From: Ifrita kowaldi
Taxonomy: Eukaryota; Chordata; Aves; Passeriformes; Cinclosomatidae
Length of the DNA: 64,000 nucleotides
Direction of reading: 5' to 3'
Assembly: GCA_013398055.1 (NCBI GenBank)
Contig: VZRS01001718.1
Location: 105,232-169,231, forward strand
A program made the position numbers and the translations under genes. Shown here piece after piece: positions 63,175 to 64,000 of this stretch. A model generated the notes under the pieces. That model was not told the origin of the DNA. It saw nothing but the letters and a program-made list of their open reading frames with translations, and ran no database searches. The stretch's first letter is position 1, and each line of letters starts with the position of its first letter.

Positions 63175-64000
63175 TGCAATTATATTGCCTGATAGACATT
63201 TATCTGATTTTCTGTAAAGCCTTTGACATGGTCCCCTATAATAACATTATCTTTAAATTGGAGAGATGGATTCAATGGGTGGACTGTTAGGTGGATATGG
63301 AATTGGTTAGATGTTCAAATCCAGAGGGTGTTGGTCAATGGCTCAGAGTCCCAATGGACATCAGTGACAAGAAATGTCCCTCAGGGATCTGTATTGGGAC
63401 CAGTGCTATTTAGTATCTTCATTAATGACATAGACAAAGGAATCAAGTGCACCCTCAGCACGTTTGCAGATGGCACCAAGCGGGGTGGTACAGTTGACAC
63501 ACCTGAGGGACAGGATGCCATCCAGAGGGACCAGGCTCAAGAAGTGACCCATGGAACCTCATGAGGTTTAACAACACCAAGTGCAAGGTGCTGCACTTGA
63601 GTTGGGGCAACCCCCTGTATCAGTCCAGGTGAGGGATGAACAGATCGAGAGCAGCCCCGTTGAGAAGGACTTGGGGGTGCTGGTGGATGAGAGGGTGGAC
63701 ATGAGCTGGCAGTGTGCACTCACAAGCCAGAAAGCCAAACATGTCCCAGGCTGCATCCAAAGCCCTGTGATTCTGCCCCTCTACTCTGCTCTGGTGAGAC
63801 CCCACCTGCAGTGCTGCATCCAGCTCTGGGGTCCCCAGAAGAGAAAGGCCATGACCTGTTGGAGTGAGTTCAGAGGAGGCCACCAAGATGATCAGAGGGA
63901 TGGAGCACCTCTCCTGTGAGGAAAGGCTGAGAGATTTGGTTTTGTTCAGCCTAGAAAAAAAAAAAGCCTTTGGGGTGACCTGGTTGTGGCCTTCTGGCAC
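63175..64000 (+). mobile_element. CR1 LINE with a degraded reverse-transcriptase segment, cut by the window edge
   Basis: It encodes, with frame breaks, the C-terminal part of the CR1 reverse transcriptase. Visible motifs are KAFDMV near 63,215, then PQGSVLGPVLFSIFINDID, then FADGTKRGG at about 63,462-63,487. The following region reads KDLGVLVDERVDMS and ILPLYSALVRPHLQ in another frame. The catalytic pair of aspartates in the FADD box is broken (the second D is G), and several frameshifts and stops separate the blocks. The copy is therefore inactive. Its 3' end lies outside the window. Confidence 0.93.

Noticed and set aside
1..64000. CRISPR arrays, bacterial operons, insertion sequences, tRNA or rRNA genes
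   Set aside because: No direct-repeat and spacer arrays, no tRNA cloverleaf with recognisable A and B boxes and no rRNA blocks were seen. The sequence is vertebrate nuclear DNA.

Overview
The window is vertebrate nuclear DNA, almost certainly from a bird and probably a neoavian or songbird species. This rests on many CR1 LINE fragments with the avian 3' tail, on solo LTRs of avian endogenous-retrovirus type (the passerine link is from memory), on low GC, long introns and no operons, and on one recognisable vertebrate gene. Most short open frames look like chance.

Layout. Bases 1-340 are a CpG island at the left edge. Bases 341-46,754 are about 46 kb of gene-poor DNA. They hold CR1 copies at 12.4, 16.5, 22.1, 26.1 and 32.1 kb and older CR1-like fragments at 14.3 and 35.4 kb. 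LTR sequences lie at 16.7-17.3, 30.7-31.2, 31.2-31.7, 36.4-37.2 and 45.6-46.0 kb, with a few simple repeats and a strong G-quadruplex motif at 44.5 kb. Bases 46,755-62,569 are the complete coding region of COLEC10 (collectin liver 1, CL-L1) on the plus strand. It has six coding exons and 277 codons, with every internal junction GT-AG and in phase 1. Bases 63,058-64,000 are two CR1 copies facing opposite ways, one carrying a damaged reverse-transcriptase segment and running off the right edge.

Context. In human, COLEC10 lies between TNFRSF11B (divergent, to its left) and MAL2 (to its right). If the order is the same here, the left-edge CpG island could be the 5' end of TNFRSF11B. No TNFRSF11B coding sequence is visible, so this is inference.

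Most noteworthy. COLEC10 intron 1 contains a direct repeat of about 328 bp, copies 3,727 bp apart. The central 274 bp read as identical and the mismatches lie only at the two ends. An inverted repeat of about 50 bp sits just inside the pair (core-X ... X'-core). I know of no repeat family that explains this. Also of note are a sense-oriented LTR ending about 720 bp upstream of the COLEC10 start codon, an EPH tripeptide where EPS is expected in the lectin domain, and an AATAAA that overlaps the stop codon.
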